A DNA stretch of 64,000 nucleotides from Lutibacter citreus. GTDB lineage: Bacteria > Bacteroidota > Bacteroidia > Flavobacteriales > Flavobacteriaceae. The translations under genes were made by a program, and so were the position numbers. The stretch spans positions 248,001 through 312,000 of the forward strand of contig NZ_QEIH01000003.1 of the NCBI RefSeq assembly GCF_003260195.1. The letters run 5' to 3'. The notes below the pieces were generated by a model. It saw nothing but the letters and a program-made list of their open reading frames with translations. It was not told the DNA's origin and did not search any database. Positions 16,970 to 25,678 of this stretch are shown piece after piece. Numbering within the stretch: the stretch's first letter is position 1; every line of letters starts with the position of its first letter.

Positions 16970-17584
16970 TTAATGCTGGTGACTAAGTTTTGCTTTATTA
17001 ACTTCTGTATTGTCACTTTTTAAATTTACCCAAGGTTTTCCTACATTTAATAAAGTTTTACCAGCTACATCATTAATAATAGTTGCAGCCATCATATACC
17101 ACGCTCCTAAAGCACAGGCTATTAAAACATATGCAGCTAATGTTGTTAATTGTGGAAATCCAAAATGAGCTAAATCAAGCAAAATAAAACCAATAGTTAA
17201 GGTAGTAAATGTAAAAGCCATTGCTGTATGAATAAATAAGGAACCTATCCAAAAAATTACAGTTAGAAGCGTCCAAGCAATTAGATAAAAACCAACATCA
17301 GTATGTGATGATTCATAAATGCCTGAGCTGTTAAGCATCCAAATAACTCCTAAACCAATCCAAAAAGATCCATAACTTGTAAATGCAGCAAACCCAAAAT
17401 TATTACCCATTTTTTGTTCTAAAAAACCAGCAATCATTTGTGCTAAACCACCAAATACAAACCCCATTGCAACAACAGGTCCTAGTCCTATTAATCCCAA
17501 ATTATGAAATTGTAATAATAGTGTTGTTAATCCGAATCCTGCTAATCCTACAACTGCTGGATTTCCTAATTTTGTAGTACTCAT
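16970..17584 (-). CDS. Acetate/succinate transporter, GPR1/FUN34/YaaH family
   Basis: A 204-aa membrane protein with six hydrophobic segments. The family signature NPAVVGLAGFGLTT is at residues 8-21, and GFVFGGLAQMIAGFLE lies in the second segment. SatP/YaaH proteins move acetate and succinate across the inner membrane. Length and motif are typical. No operon partner: the upstream minus gene at 17757 is 170 bp away. Confidence 0.9.
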   Translation of the reverse strand: MSTTKLGNPAVVGLAGFGLTTLLLQFHNLGLIGLGPVVAMGFVFGGLAQMIAGFLEQKMGNNFGFAAFTSYGSFWIGLGVIWMLNSSGIYESSHTDVGFYLIAWTLLTVIFWIGSLFIHTAMAFTFTTLTIGFILLDLAHFGFPQLTTLAAYVLIACALGAWYMMAATIINDVAGKTLLNVGKPWVNLKSDNTEVNKAKLSHQH

Positions 17585-17756
17585 ATTTATAAATAATTAA
17601 TTTTAAACAAGATGTAAAAATACCTATTTAAATAGTTATGAATTAATGATTTATATCAGTAAAAAGTTTTAATTACTAATACGATTTCGTACAATTAGAA
17701 TGATAAGTATTTTTATTAATTTAGAGTTATTGAAAGAGAAGTTTAATTTAAAAATA

Positions 17757-19940
17757 TTATTCTTTATTAATAAAATTTAAATCTAAGACATTAAAATTAT
17801 TGGCAGCTTTCACTAATAGAGTGGACCCAATTTTTTCGAATAAATGGTTTGTTTTTAATACAAATTTAGCTTGTTTTTCAGCTCCAAAATTAGGTATTCC
17901 AACAATTGTTAAATCTGTTTTACCGGAAAAATCTTCAATTATATTGTAAAATGGTTTTTGCTCAACGGCATTATTAATAATTACAATTTCTACCACAACC
18001 CTTAAATTTTTAACTAATTTGTCAATTTTTGAATGAATTAATTCATTATCAACGTTGTTATTATTTACAAATAACACCCGTATACTTGTAGCGTTCCATT
18101 TTGGAGCAGCAATGATAAAACGAGCAATATTAAGCATCATTTCTGCATTTTTACTATCAGTTTCTCTCCACCAAAAATCAACTGTTTTATAGTTTCCAAA
18201 TTTTTGTTTTTTATCAAAATCTAAATATAATAAGTTGTAATCTAGATGAATAAGAGTTTTAGTCATTTTAGAATATTCTGTTGAATGTTCTAAGCCTTTT
18301 GGCCATCCCATCATTATAGTATTAGGTTCAACACCCGAAAAGCCGTAAGTCATGGCAATGTTTGTAATACCATCATAAATATTACTAACTTTAATTTGTC
18401 TGGCAAAAATACCTAATTCAACAAAGGTTTCGTCTCGTACAACTTGATCAACTTTCTTTAACGGTTTATTATTTTCTTTGTCTAAAATTAGTTTAAAATT
18501 TGTGACAATACCAGTTCTACCAGAAACTGTTTTTCCTAATTGTAATAAGTATGATTGATGTTCGCTTTCTCCACTAAATAAAATAATATTTGGATTCCAA
18601 TTAGATTTTTCATGGTCTTCAGCGTCAATTTTTTTCAATCCTTTATTAACAACATTTTCCCAAACACTTCGCCAAACATCATTAGATTGTAGTTTAACTT
18701 CTTTACGCTGCAGCCAAAAATACAATGCTGCAATTACAGCAAATGCGCCAAGCATTGCAAGCATATCCAATTTAAACATTACTGCAAAACAAGCTAAAAA
18801 ACCAACCAATCCGATCCAGCTTTTTATTTTAAAAGAAGGTTGAAAATCTGGGTTCGCCCAACTTTCTAGGAAATAAGAGATGTTAATAAAGCCATAAGCC
18901 GTTAAATAGAACATTGATACAATGCGGGCAATAACATCTAATTCTCCAATTAAAATTCCTGCTTCAGCAATTAAAAAAACTAAAAACAATGCATTAACAG
19001 GTTCATTATTAACTCCTCTTCCTTTTCTAAAAATTAATGGAGTAACCTTATCAACAGACATTGCTTGTAAAATTCTAGGACCACCTAAAATACCTCCTAA
19101 AGCAGAAGATAAAGTAGCTCCCCAAACACCGGCAACTACTGCTGGGGCAAACATTGCAATTTTCATTAAAATATTATTGTCTGTTTTTAAAACTTTGGAA
19201 TCTACTGTATAGGCAAGAAAAATAGTTAAAGCAATATAAATTATTAAACCAACACCAATAGCATATAAAGTACCCTTTGGAATAGAATTTTTAGGATCTT
19301 TTAAATCTCCACTCATAGCAATTCCAGCTGTAAAACCTGTAACTGCAGGGAAAAATACGGCAAAAACAACTTCTAAGGGAACGGCTCCTTCAGAGGAAAA
19401 CATTTTAACTGTTTCAGGTTGAAATGTTGAGTTTCCAATAAATATAGATATTAAAGAAATTACTATAGCAGCCAAAATAAAAAATTGGGCTTTAATAGCA
19501 ACAGAAGTACTTATTAATGCTAAAATAGTTATAGATATTAACGCTATAGAACCTGTAAACCTTATATCATTTATGGTTGCTCCAAAACCAAAATAACCAT
19601 TGAAACTTTCAGCAAAACCAATTAAATATAAAGCTATAGAAAAAGCAGTACCAATATAAAGTGCAATACCAATTGAGCCTCCAATTGGTATACCCATACT
19701 TCTTGAAAGAACATAATATACACCGCCAGCACCAATTTTTTTATCAGTTGCAACTGAAGACACACTTAAACCGGTTGAAACAGCTATTACGTGCGCCAAA
19801 ATAATTATCATTATAGCTCCTATAAGACCTGCATTACCAACTACCCAGCCTAAACGCAGATACATAATAACTCCTAAAATTGTTAAAATTGAGGGGGTGA
19901 AAACACCTGCGAATGTTCCAAATTTTTTACCGATTGCCAT
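17757..19940 (-). CDS. Cation-chloride-cotransporter-like APC permease
   Basis: A 727-aa protein. Residues 1-440 are an amino-acid-permease-fold membrane domain with about twelve segments, opening GTFAGVFTPSILTILGVIMYLRLGW, which matches the SLC12/Na-K-Cl cotransporter pattern. Residues about 450-727 form a soluble C-terminal domain with universal-stress-like or SLC12-type features (FSGESEHQSYLLQLG, MMGWPKG, TLLVKA). It probably moves inorganic ions or amino acids; substrate is uncertain. No neighbour suggests its job. Confidence 0.8.
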   Translation of the reverse strand: MAIGKKFGTFAGVFTPSILTILGVIMYLRLGWVVGNAGLIGAIMIIILAHVIAVSTGLSVSSVATDKKIGAGGVYYVLSRSMGIPIGGSIGIALYIGTAFSIALYLIGFAESFNGYFGFGATINDIRFTGSIALISITILALISTSVAIKAQFFILAAIVISLISIFIGNSTFQPETVKMFSSEGAVPLEVVFAVFFPAVTGFTAGIAMSGDLKDPKNSIPKGTLYAIGVGLIIYIALTIFLAYTVDSKVLKTDNNILMKIAMFAPAVVAGVWGATLSSALGGILGGPRILQAMSVDKVTPLIFRKGRGVNNEPVNALFLVFLIAEAGILIGELDVIARIVSMFYLTAYGFINISYFLESWANPDFQPSFKIKSWIGLVGFLACFAVMFKLDMLAMLGAFAVIAALYFWLQRKEVKLQSNDVWRSVWENVVNKGLKKIDAEDHEKSNWNPNIILFSGESEHQSYLLQLGKTVSGRTGIVTNFKLILDKENNKPLKKVDQVVRDETFVELGIFARQIKVSNIYDGITNIAMTYGFSGVEPNTIMMGWPKGLEHSTEYSKMTKTLIHLDYNLLYLDFDKKQKFGNYKTVDFWWRETDSKNAEMMLNIARFIIAAPKWNATSIRVLFVNNNNVDNELIHSKIDKLVKNLRVVVEIVIINNAVEQKPFYNIIEDFSGKTDLTIVGIPNFGAEKQAKFVLKTNHLFEKIGSTLLVKAANNFNVLDLNFINKE

Positions 19941-20046
19941 ATAAAACTCCTTAGAATATAAAATTTATATTTCTTAAATAAATATACCTATTACTTATTA
20001 AAAATGTAGTTAAAAAATAATTGTTTTTTAATAAAATTGAAATTTT

Positions 20047-22425
20047 TTAACGTCTCCTTTGACCGGAAAACTGCATAGCTTCCCCTTTGCCAAATCCATA
20101 ACTAATTCCAAAGGTTATAAAGCGACCTCTTTTTCTGCTATCATATAAATAAAAACTTGGTTGAATGGTTTTAGTTTTATAAACTCTAGATGCAAAAACA
20201 TCTCTAATGCTAAGGTTAAGTATTGTTTTACCTTTTAATATTTTTTTACGGACACCAAAATCAGCAAAAAGATTACTTGAAACTTCTTGTTGCAATGTTT
20301 TGTATTTTGATCTGAAATCTCCCGAAATTTCTATGTCAAATTCTGCTGGAAGTTTAATTTTGGAAGTTATTCTTGTTGACCATTTATTTCCTTTAAAATC
20401 AAAAGATGTGTTATTATAAAAACCGTTTCTATTAAAATAATTAATATTAAAATCACCATTTATAGATAACCAATCTAAAGGCGATAATTTTCCATTACAC
20501 TCAAAACCAGTAGTGTTATTAGTTCCAATATTTTCAGGTCTTGAGATACTTACATTGTTTTCAAATACAGAAACTCTTTCCATAACATCTGTTGTGTACC
20601 TGTTATACAGACTAAAATTTAATGATGTTTTTCCAATCTTATGGATACTTGTAACTTCATAAGAATCTGTATATTCTGGCTGTAAATCTGGGTTACCTGT
20701 AGAAATGCTAAAATTATTTCGAATACTTGAAAATGGATTTAAAGACCTTAATCGTGGTCTATTTATCCTTTTTGAATATCCAAGTTGCATTGAAAAGTTA
20801 TTATTTATTTTATAAGACGTGTGTGCGCTTGGAAATAAATTAGTGTAATCATCATTATTTTCAATATTTGTTGTTTTTAATTCAGTAGATAAAATTGTAT
20901 TTTCTAATCTAAGACCTACTTTTAGACCCCATTTATCATCTTCAAAAGCAGCAGTAGTATATACTCCTAATACATTTTGTTCGTAATTAAATATGTTAGA
21001 TAAATCTGGATTATTTATCCAATCACCATCTGTTAAATTATCAACAGCAAAATCATTTGTAACATTATTAATTACATATTGAGACCCAGTTTCAATAGTA
21101 TATTTCTTTAAAAAGGGATGTGTATAATCTAATTTAAAGGTGTAGTCTTCTAATTTATAATCTGTTCTTGTTTTTTGTTCAAAATTCTCAACTTCACCAA
21201 TAATAGGGTTGTTTTCAAAATTTGAAAATTGATCTTTTTTAAATGAACTTCCTAAGGCACTGAACAATAAACTTTGATCTTTGTGTCTTTTAAAGTTCTT
21301 TTTGTATTGTAATTCATAGCGAAGTTTTGGATTTGTTGCTTCTGTTTTTTCATTTCTAATCCAATTATCTGTAATGTTGTTTGAAGCATCATATTTTTTA
21401 AAATTCGAAGTTGAAAACTGATCTTCTACTTCGTAAGCGTAAGAACCAGATAGTGTTATTATATTTAAATCGTTTAAATGATAATCTGTTCCAATTAATA
21501 TATTGCTGAATTTCTCATTAAAATCGCCATCACCAAAACTATTAATACTAATATTATTTATTAAATCGTTATTTATTGATTCACTTTCACTAGGGTAGGT
21601 TCGTTTCCCAATACCTATTTGGCTAAATAAATTAAATTTTTCTGTTCGTTTATTTAAACTTAAGCCAAAACTATTACTATCGGGAACACCAACATTTAAT
21701 GATATAGATCCGTTTAAACCTTTCTTTTCAGATTTTTTAATAACAATATTAATAATTCCTGCTGTTCCTTCAGCGTCATATTTAGCTGATGGGTTTGTAA
21801 TTACTTCTATTTTTTCAATCATATCAGCAGTAATTGTCCCTAAAGCATTACTATCTCCACTAGCTAAAACTGAAGGCTTTCCGTTAATTAATATTTGAAC
21901 TCCTTCATTTCCTCTTAAACTAACTTCGCCTTCAATATTTACATTAACAGATGGCACATTATTTAAAACTTCTAAAGCACCTGCGCCAGTAGCACTTAAA
22001 TCTTTACCAACATTAAATACACGTTTATCTAATTTAAATTCAGTTTGAGATTTTTCTGAACGTATAAAAATTTCATCCAAACTTTCTGAATTTTCTTCCA
22101 AAACAATTGTTTTTAAATCAATTTCTTTATTTTCAATAGTATAAGAAGTGATTTTTTTAGTTTTAAAACCAATAAAACTAACTTCAATATAAATAGTTGG
22201 TTCTTTTACTTTTATAGAAAATATTCCATTGGCATCAGTTACTGATCCTGCAATTGCTTTTTTCGAATTTTTATCGAAAATAGACACTGTAGCAAATTCA
22301 ATAGGCAGATTACTAGAACTTTCAATAATCTTTCCACTAATAGTAATTGAAGATTTTTGAGCTGATATATTCATGATATTTGAACCTATCACAAACAAAA
22401 AACATAATATATGGGGTGCTTTCAT
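20047..22425 (-). CDS. Outer-membrane receptor, TonB-dependent type (OMP_b-brl_3)
   Basis: A 792-aa protein with a signal peptide (cleavage after NISAQ, about residue 23). A carboxypeptidase-regulatory-like beta-sandwich lies at about 28-110 (ISGKIIESSSNLPIEFATV), followed by a plug domain with NNVPSVNVNIEGEVSLRG and IEKIEVITNPSAKYDAEGTAGIINI (about 150-230), and a long outer-membrane barrel to a C-terminal stretch ending GQRRR. This is the subfamily without SusD partner found alone in Bacteroidota. Substrate unknown. Preceded by no obvious regulator. Confidence 0.88.
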   Translation of the reverse strand: MKAPHILCFLFVIGSNIMNISAQKSSITISGKIIESSSNLPIEFATVSIFDKNSKKAIAGSVTDANGIFSIKVKEPTIYIEVSFIGFKTKKITSYTIENKEIDLKTIVLEENSESLDEIFIRSEKSQTEFKLDKRVFNVGKDLSATGAGALEVLNNVPSVNVNIEGEVSLRGNEGVQILINGKPSVLASGDSNALGTITADMIEKIEVITNPSAKYDAEGTAGIINIVIKKSEKKGLNGSISLNVGVPDSNSFGLSLNKRTEKFNLFSQIGIGKRTYPSESESINNDLINNISINSFGDGDFNEKFSNILIGTDYHLNDLNIITLSGSYAYEVEDQFSTSNFKKYDASNNITDNWIRNEKTEATNPKLRYELQYKKNFKRHKDQSLLFSALGSSFKKDQFSNFENNPIIGEVENFEQKTRTDYKLEDYTFKLDYTHPFLKKYTIETGSQYVINNVTNDFAVDNLTDGDWINNPDLSNIFNYEQNVLGVYTTAAFEDDKWGLKVGLRLENTILSTELKTTNIENNDDYTNLFPSAHTSYKINNNFSMQLGYSKRINRPRLRSLNPFSSIRNNFSISTGNPDLQPEYTDSYEVTSIHKIGKTSLNFSLYNRYTTDVMERVSVFENNVSISRPENIGTNNTTGFECNGKLSPLDWLSINGDFNINYFNRNGFYNNTSFDFKGNKWSTRITSKIKLPAEFDIEISGDFRSKYKTLQQEVSSNLFADFGVRKKILKGKTILNLSIRDVFASRVYKTKTIQPSFYLYDSRKRGRFITFGISYGFGKGEAMQFSGQRRR

Positions 22426-22562
22426 AAGTTTTGTATTTAATTATAAAAGATAAATATAATTAAATTCATTTTTTAATAAGTTATAAGCTTTCTTTAGAAT
22501 ATAAATTATTTAGGTTTAAAGACTAAAAGTGTCATATATAACACACCATTAATAATACGTTG

Positions 22563-22708
22563 TCATTTGAACATTTAGCCAGTTATTATCCGAAAAGTAA
22601 TTTAATTAGATTTAATAAAGATAATGTAAGCCCACGTTATAAAATACCAGAAAAAATATCTTAATTAAGGATGATATATCAGAATTTATTAAAGGTTTAG
22701 AACATTAA
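22563..22708 (+). pseudogene. Possible C-terminal gene remnant
   Basis: The frame from 22563 reads SFEHLASYYPKSNLIRFNKD and onward to KIPEKIS before a stop. A second frame continues directly as LIKDDISEFIKGLEH before TAA at 22706. Joined by one frameshift the two give a plausible protein C-terminus without a start. The family is not recognised, and chance open frames cannot be ruled out. Confidence 0.25.
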
Positions 22709-22752
22709 AATTACTTAAGTTTAAGTAGCTTTAAATCTAAAAAGGTTATATT

Positions 22753-22787
22753 AAAAAAGTCTTTAGAATTTACCTAAAGACTTTTTC
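22753..22787 (-). terminator. Rho-independent terminator
   Basis: AAAAAAGTCTTTAG and CTAAAGACTTTTTC pair around a 7-nt loop. It lies downstream of the minus-strand HxlR gene and can act in either direction. Confidence 0.75.
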
Positions 22788-22916
22788 AGTTGTTTAATAT
22801 TTAAATTTTTGATAATTAACATTATCAATTTGTCACTCTTAATGACTTATTAATCAACACTTAAATTTACAAAATAAATTACTATTATCCAAATAAAATT
22901 TAAAAAAGATGTGAAT

Positions 22917-23306
22917 TTAACTAACTTTATTAATTATAAATTCACCTTTCTCATAGGCTGCTAAAATACCCCACTCGGTAATAGCTTGTAAAATAGGAAT
23001 AACTGTTTTACCAAATTCAGTAAGAGAATATTCAACTTTAAGAGGTGGCTTTTTTGTGTAAACTTTTCTAGAAACCAAATCATCTTTTTCTAATTGTTTT
23101 AGTTGAAGACTTAATGTTCTTTCGGTAACAGAAGGTAATTCCTTTCTTAATTCGTTATATCTTTTTTTTCTATCAATTAAATGCATTAAGATTACGCTTT
23201 TCCACTTTCCACCAATTAATTCCATAGCAGCACTTGTAGGACAAGGAAATAACTTGTCATGTAATTTTATCATTGGTTTTTTTTCAAACAGCTCTTTTCT
23301 ATCCAT
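22917..23306 (-). CDS. HxlR-family transcriptional regulator
   Basis: A 129-aa winged-helix protein. The domain spans PCPTSAAMELIGGKWKSVIL through VTERTLSLQLKQLEKDDLVSR and the wing VEYSLTEFGKTVIPIL. The conserved N-terminal Cys (in FPCP) corresponds to the redox or electrophile sensor cysteine of YodB/HypR relatives. The ATG at 23306 (MDRKEL) is preferred over 23315 because the promoter's -7 box at 23329-23336 leaves almost no leader for the latter. It diverges from the oxidoreductase/ABM operon at 23519 and probably represses it. Confidence 0.9.
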   Translation of the reverse strand: MDRKELFEKKPMIKLHDKLFPCPTSAAMELIGGKWKSVILMHLIDRKKRYNELRKELPSVTERTLSLQLKQLEKDDLVSRKVYTKKPPLKVEYSLTEFGKTVIPILQAITEWGILAAYEKGEFIINKVS

Positions 23307-23328
23307 AATAATCATATTTAATATAATG

Positions 23329-23359
23329 CAAAGTTAAGGAACTATATTAAATTACACAA
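23329..23359 (-). promoter_or_regulatory. Promoter of the HxlR gene
   Basis: On the minus strand TTG (23359-23357) and TAACTTTG (23336-23329) are separated by 20 nt, an exact fit to the Bacteroidota -33/-7 consensus. Confidence 0.6.
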
Positions 23360-23450
23360 CTATACTTTTTATAGGATATTTTCAATAAGTTAATACACAG
23401 TATATCAATGTTATATGTTTATTATTTTATACTATCCAATTAGACCGTTA

Positions 23451-23481
23451 TTGCACAGTATGTAAACTATACATACTTTTG
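23451..23481 (+). promoter_or_regulatory. Promoter of the oxidoreductase/ABM operon
   Basis: TTG at 23451-23453 and TACTTTTG at 23474-23481 are separated by 20 nt, matching TTG-N20-TAnnTTTG. An inverted repeat (23457-23477) fills the spacer. Confidence 0.65.
23457..23477. promoter_or_regulatory. Candidate HxlR operator
   Basis: AGTATGTA and TACATACT-type arms (AGTATGTAAACTATACATACT) form a 21-bp inverted repeat that lies between the -33 and -7 boxes. A similar half (ACAGTATA) occurs near 23396. Binding here would block the operon promoter. Confidence 0.5.
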
Positions 23482-23518
23482 TCACTATAAAAATGATAGT
23501 ATAATTAAAATCAAAAAT

Positions 23519-24463
23519 ATGAAAGCAATTGTTTTAAAAAAAGCAGGAAGTGTAGATAACTTAATATTAAAAGAAATTGATCAACCCACAATAAAAGAAA
23601 ATGAAGTATTGGTTGCTGTAAAAGGTATAAGTGTTAATCCTGCCGATGCAAAAATAAGAAGTGCTGAAGAAGGAGTTAAAATGATGTATGCAGGACAAAG
23701 TACTGTAATATTAGGTTGGGATATTTCAGGGACTATTGTTTCTATTGGAAATAAGGTAACAAAGTTTAAAGTTGGAGATAATGTTTTTGGAATGATAAAC
23801 TTTCCTGGTGCTGGAAATGCGTATGCAGAATTTGTTGCTTCACCTGAAGATCAATTAGCAAAAATGCCAGAGAGTACTTCATTTGAAGAAGCAGCTGCAA
23901 CAACATTGGCTGCATTAACAGCTTTACAAGTTTTAGAAACAAGAATTAAAAAAGATGATAGAGTTTTAATTCACGCGGGTTCTGGTGGAGTTGGACATTT
24001 TGCAATTCAGATAGCAAAAAATATGGGAGCTTATGTTATTACAACTAGTTCAGCAAAAAATAAAGAGTTTGTTATGTCTTTAGGTGCTGATGAGCATATA
24101 GATTATAGAGCTCAAAAGTTTGAAGAAGTTTTATCGGATATCGATTTTGTGTTAGATGGAATGGGTGGAGAAGTATTATTTAATTCAGTAAAAGTTTTAA
24201 AAGAAGGCGGAGAAGTATTGTCATTACCAACACCTCCACCAGTTTTAGAAGAAGCTCAAAAATTAGCAACTATTAAAAATGCAAAAGTTTCAGCATTAAT
24301 GGTTCATTCAAACGGAAACGATATGAATAAATTAAAAGTAATGCTAGAAAATAACACTTTAAAACCTCACGTTTCAGCAACTTTTCCTTTTGAAGATATG
24401 GCAGATGCACACTTACAATTAGAAAGTGGTAGAACTGTCGGTAAAGTAGTAGTAACGTTATAA
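23519..24463 (+). CDS. NADP-dependent quinone oxidoreductase-like (MDR, zinc-free)
   Basis: A 314-aa medium-chain dehydrogenase/reductase. The catalytic domain has SVNPADAKIRSAE and GWDISGTIV; the Rossmann motif is HAGSGGVGHFAIQIAKNMGA (about 150-169). Zinc ligands are absent, as in the QOR branch. It should reduce quinones or activated alkenes with NADPH. First gene of an operon with two ABM genes, under the HxlR-type promoter. Confidence 0.88.
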   Translation: MKAIVLKKAGSVDNLILKEIDQPTIKENEVLVAVKGISVNPADAKIRSAEEGVKMMYAGQSTVILGWDISGTIVSIGNKVTKFKVGDNVFGMINFPGAGNAYAEFVASPEDQLAKMPESTSFEEAAATTLAALTALQVLETRIKKDDRVLIHAGSGGVGHFAIQIAKNMGAYVITTSSAKNKEFVMSLGADEHIDYRAQKFEEVLSDIDFVLDGMGGEVLFNSVKVLKEGGEVLSLPTPPPVLEEAQKLATIKNAKVSALMVHSNGNDMNKLKVMLENNTLKPHVSATFPFEDMADAHLQLESGRTVGKVVVTL

Positions 24464-24483
24464 TAAATAAATAAATAATAATT

Positions 24484-24861
24484 ATGTCAGAAAATACAAA
24501 ACCAACTTTTGAAGAAACTTACGAATGGCTACAAACTACAGATTATAATAAAGGTATTGGAGTAACAGCGCTATTTAGAGTTAAAGAAGAGCATTTAGAA
24601 AATTTTATTGCTTTACTAGAAGATTACATTCCTTATGTTTTAAAAGAGGAAGGCTGTATAGATTATGGTTTTCATAGAGATTGGAGAAACTCAAATGATA
24701 TTTGGTTAACTGAGAAATGGGTTTCACCAAAAATTCTTGTTGAACATTTAGGTCCAAACGCACGTAAGGGAACAAAGTATGAAGGAAGTGCACCATTAGA
24801 TAAATTTGCAAAAATGGAAGTATTCCCAGATCCTGCAGCGATTTATAAAATTGGACTTTAA
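24484..24861 (+). CDS. Antibiotic-biosynthesis-monooxygenase (ABM) domain protein
   Basis: A 125-aa protein with one dimeric alpha-beta-barrel ABM domain (about 20-110): VTALFRVKEEHLENFIALLE, EEGCIDYGFHRDWRN and WLTEKWVS. These are typically quinol or heme-type monooxygenases or small quinone-handling enzymes. It lies 20 nt after the oxidoreductase gene and 45 nt before the double-ABM gene. Confidence 0.85.
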   Translation: MSENTKPTFEETYEWLQTTDYNKGIGVTALFRVKEEHLENFIALLEDYIPYVLKEEGCIDYGFHRDWRNSNDIWLTEKWVSPKILVEHLGPNARKGTKYEGSAPLDKFAKMEVFPDPAAIYKIGL

Positions 24862-24906
24862 TAAAATAGTTTAGAAATAAGATTACCAAATTTTGAAAGG
24901 AAGAAA

Positions 24907-25530
24907 ATGATCAATTTAATAATAAAATTTACTGTAAAACCAAAACATACCGAAGAATTCAAAAATGTGTTGTTGGAAAATAAAAAAGGTGCTGAACAAG
25001 AAGAAGGATTTAGAGGAATGAATTTGTTTGTAGATAACAAAAATCCTAATGTGTTTTTCGCATATGATAGTTGGAAAGATGAAGCAGCTTTAGAAAGTCA
25101 TAAAAATACGATTCACGTACAAAATATGATGAAACTTGCTGAAACAGCTTTAGAAAGTGCGCCAGAAATTTTGTCACTAGGAGCAACAAATCCTTCACCT
25201 GTAGCTGTTAAACCATTAAATGCTGAAGATAAGCCATTTGTTATTTTCTTCATATTTAAAATTAAAGAAGAATACAGAGAACGATTATTAAATCGTTTTG
25301 AAATTCATATTAAAAACACGCGAAAAGAACCAGGTAATTTATTGTTTGATTTATATACTGTAAATGGAGTAAATGATACGTTGGTGGTTTATGAACATTG
25401 GAGAACAGCATCTGATGTTTGGGAAATACATATGAAACAACCTTACGCTAAAATAACAGGAGCTTTAATGAATGAGGCAGTTATTGGAGATTTAGAACCG
25501 TATATGAGTTTTGTAACAGAAATTAAATAA
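24907..25530 (+). CDS. Double ABM-domain protein
   Basis: A 207-aa protein with two ABM domains in tandem: about 1-95 (LIIKFTVKPKHTEEFKNVLL, WKDEAALESHK) and about 110-205 (VIFFIFKIKEEYRERLLNRF, YEHWRTASDVWEIHM). The last gene of the HxlR-linked operon. Likely handles quinones or related oxidised aromatics together with the neighbouring reductase. Confidence 0.85.
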   Translation: MINLIIKFTVKPKHTEEFKNVLLENKKGAEQEEGFRGMNLFVDNKNPNVFFAYDSWKDEAALESHKNTIHVQNMMKLAETALESAPEILSLGATNPSPVAVKPLNAEDKPFVIFFIFKIKEEYRERLLNRFEIHIKNTRKEPGNLLFDLYTVNGVNDTLVVYEHWRTASDVWEIHMKQPYAKITGALMNEAVIGDLEPYMSFVTEIK

Positions 25531-25630
25531 AAATGTAAAATTATTATAGACTTAAAAGATTCTAAATTGTTTATCATTAAGAACATTATTGTACCTAAAA
25601 AAAGAAACTCAATCCTAAAATTATAAAAAC

Positions 25631-25638
25631 TATATTTG
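25631..25638 (+). promoter_or_regulatory. Candidate -7 box for the SDR gene
   Basis: TATATTTG fits TAnnTTTG and lies 41 nt before ATG 25679. No well-placed TTG. Confidence 0.4.
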
Positions 25639-25678
25639 CAGGCTTAATAATTTTGAGATAATTGGTTAAATTTTTAGT

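Larger units (their letters stand above)
22426..22916. other. Intergenic region with possible coding remnant and terminator
   Basis: Between the receptor's start and the 3' end of the HxlR gene. It holds a short plus-strand coding-like stretch (22563-22708) and a strong terminator (22753-22787). Nothing else is visible. Confidence 0.5.
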
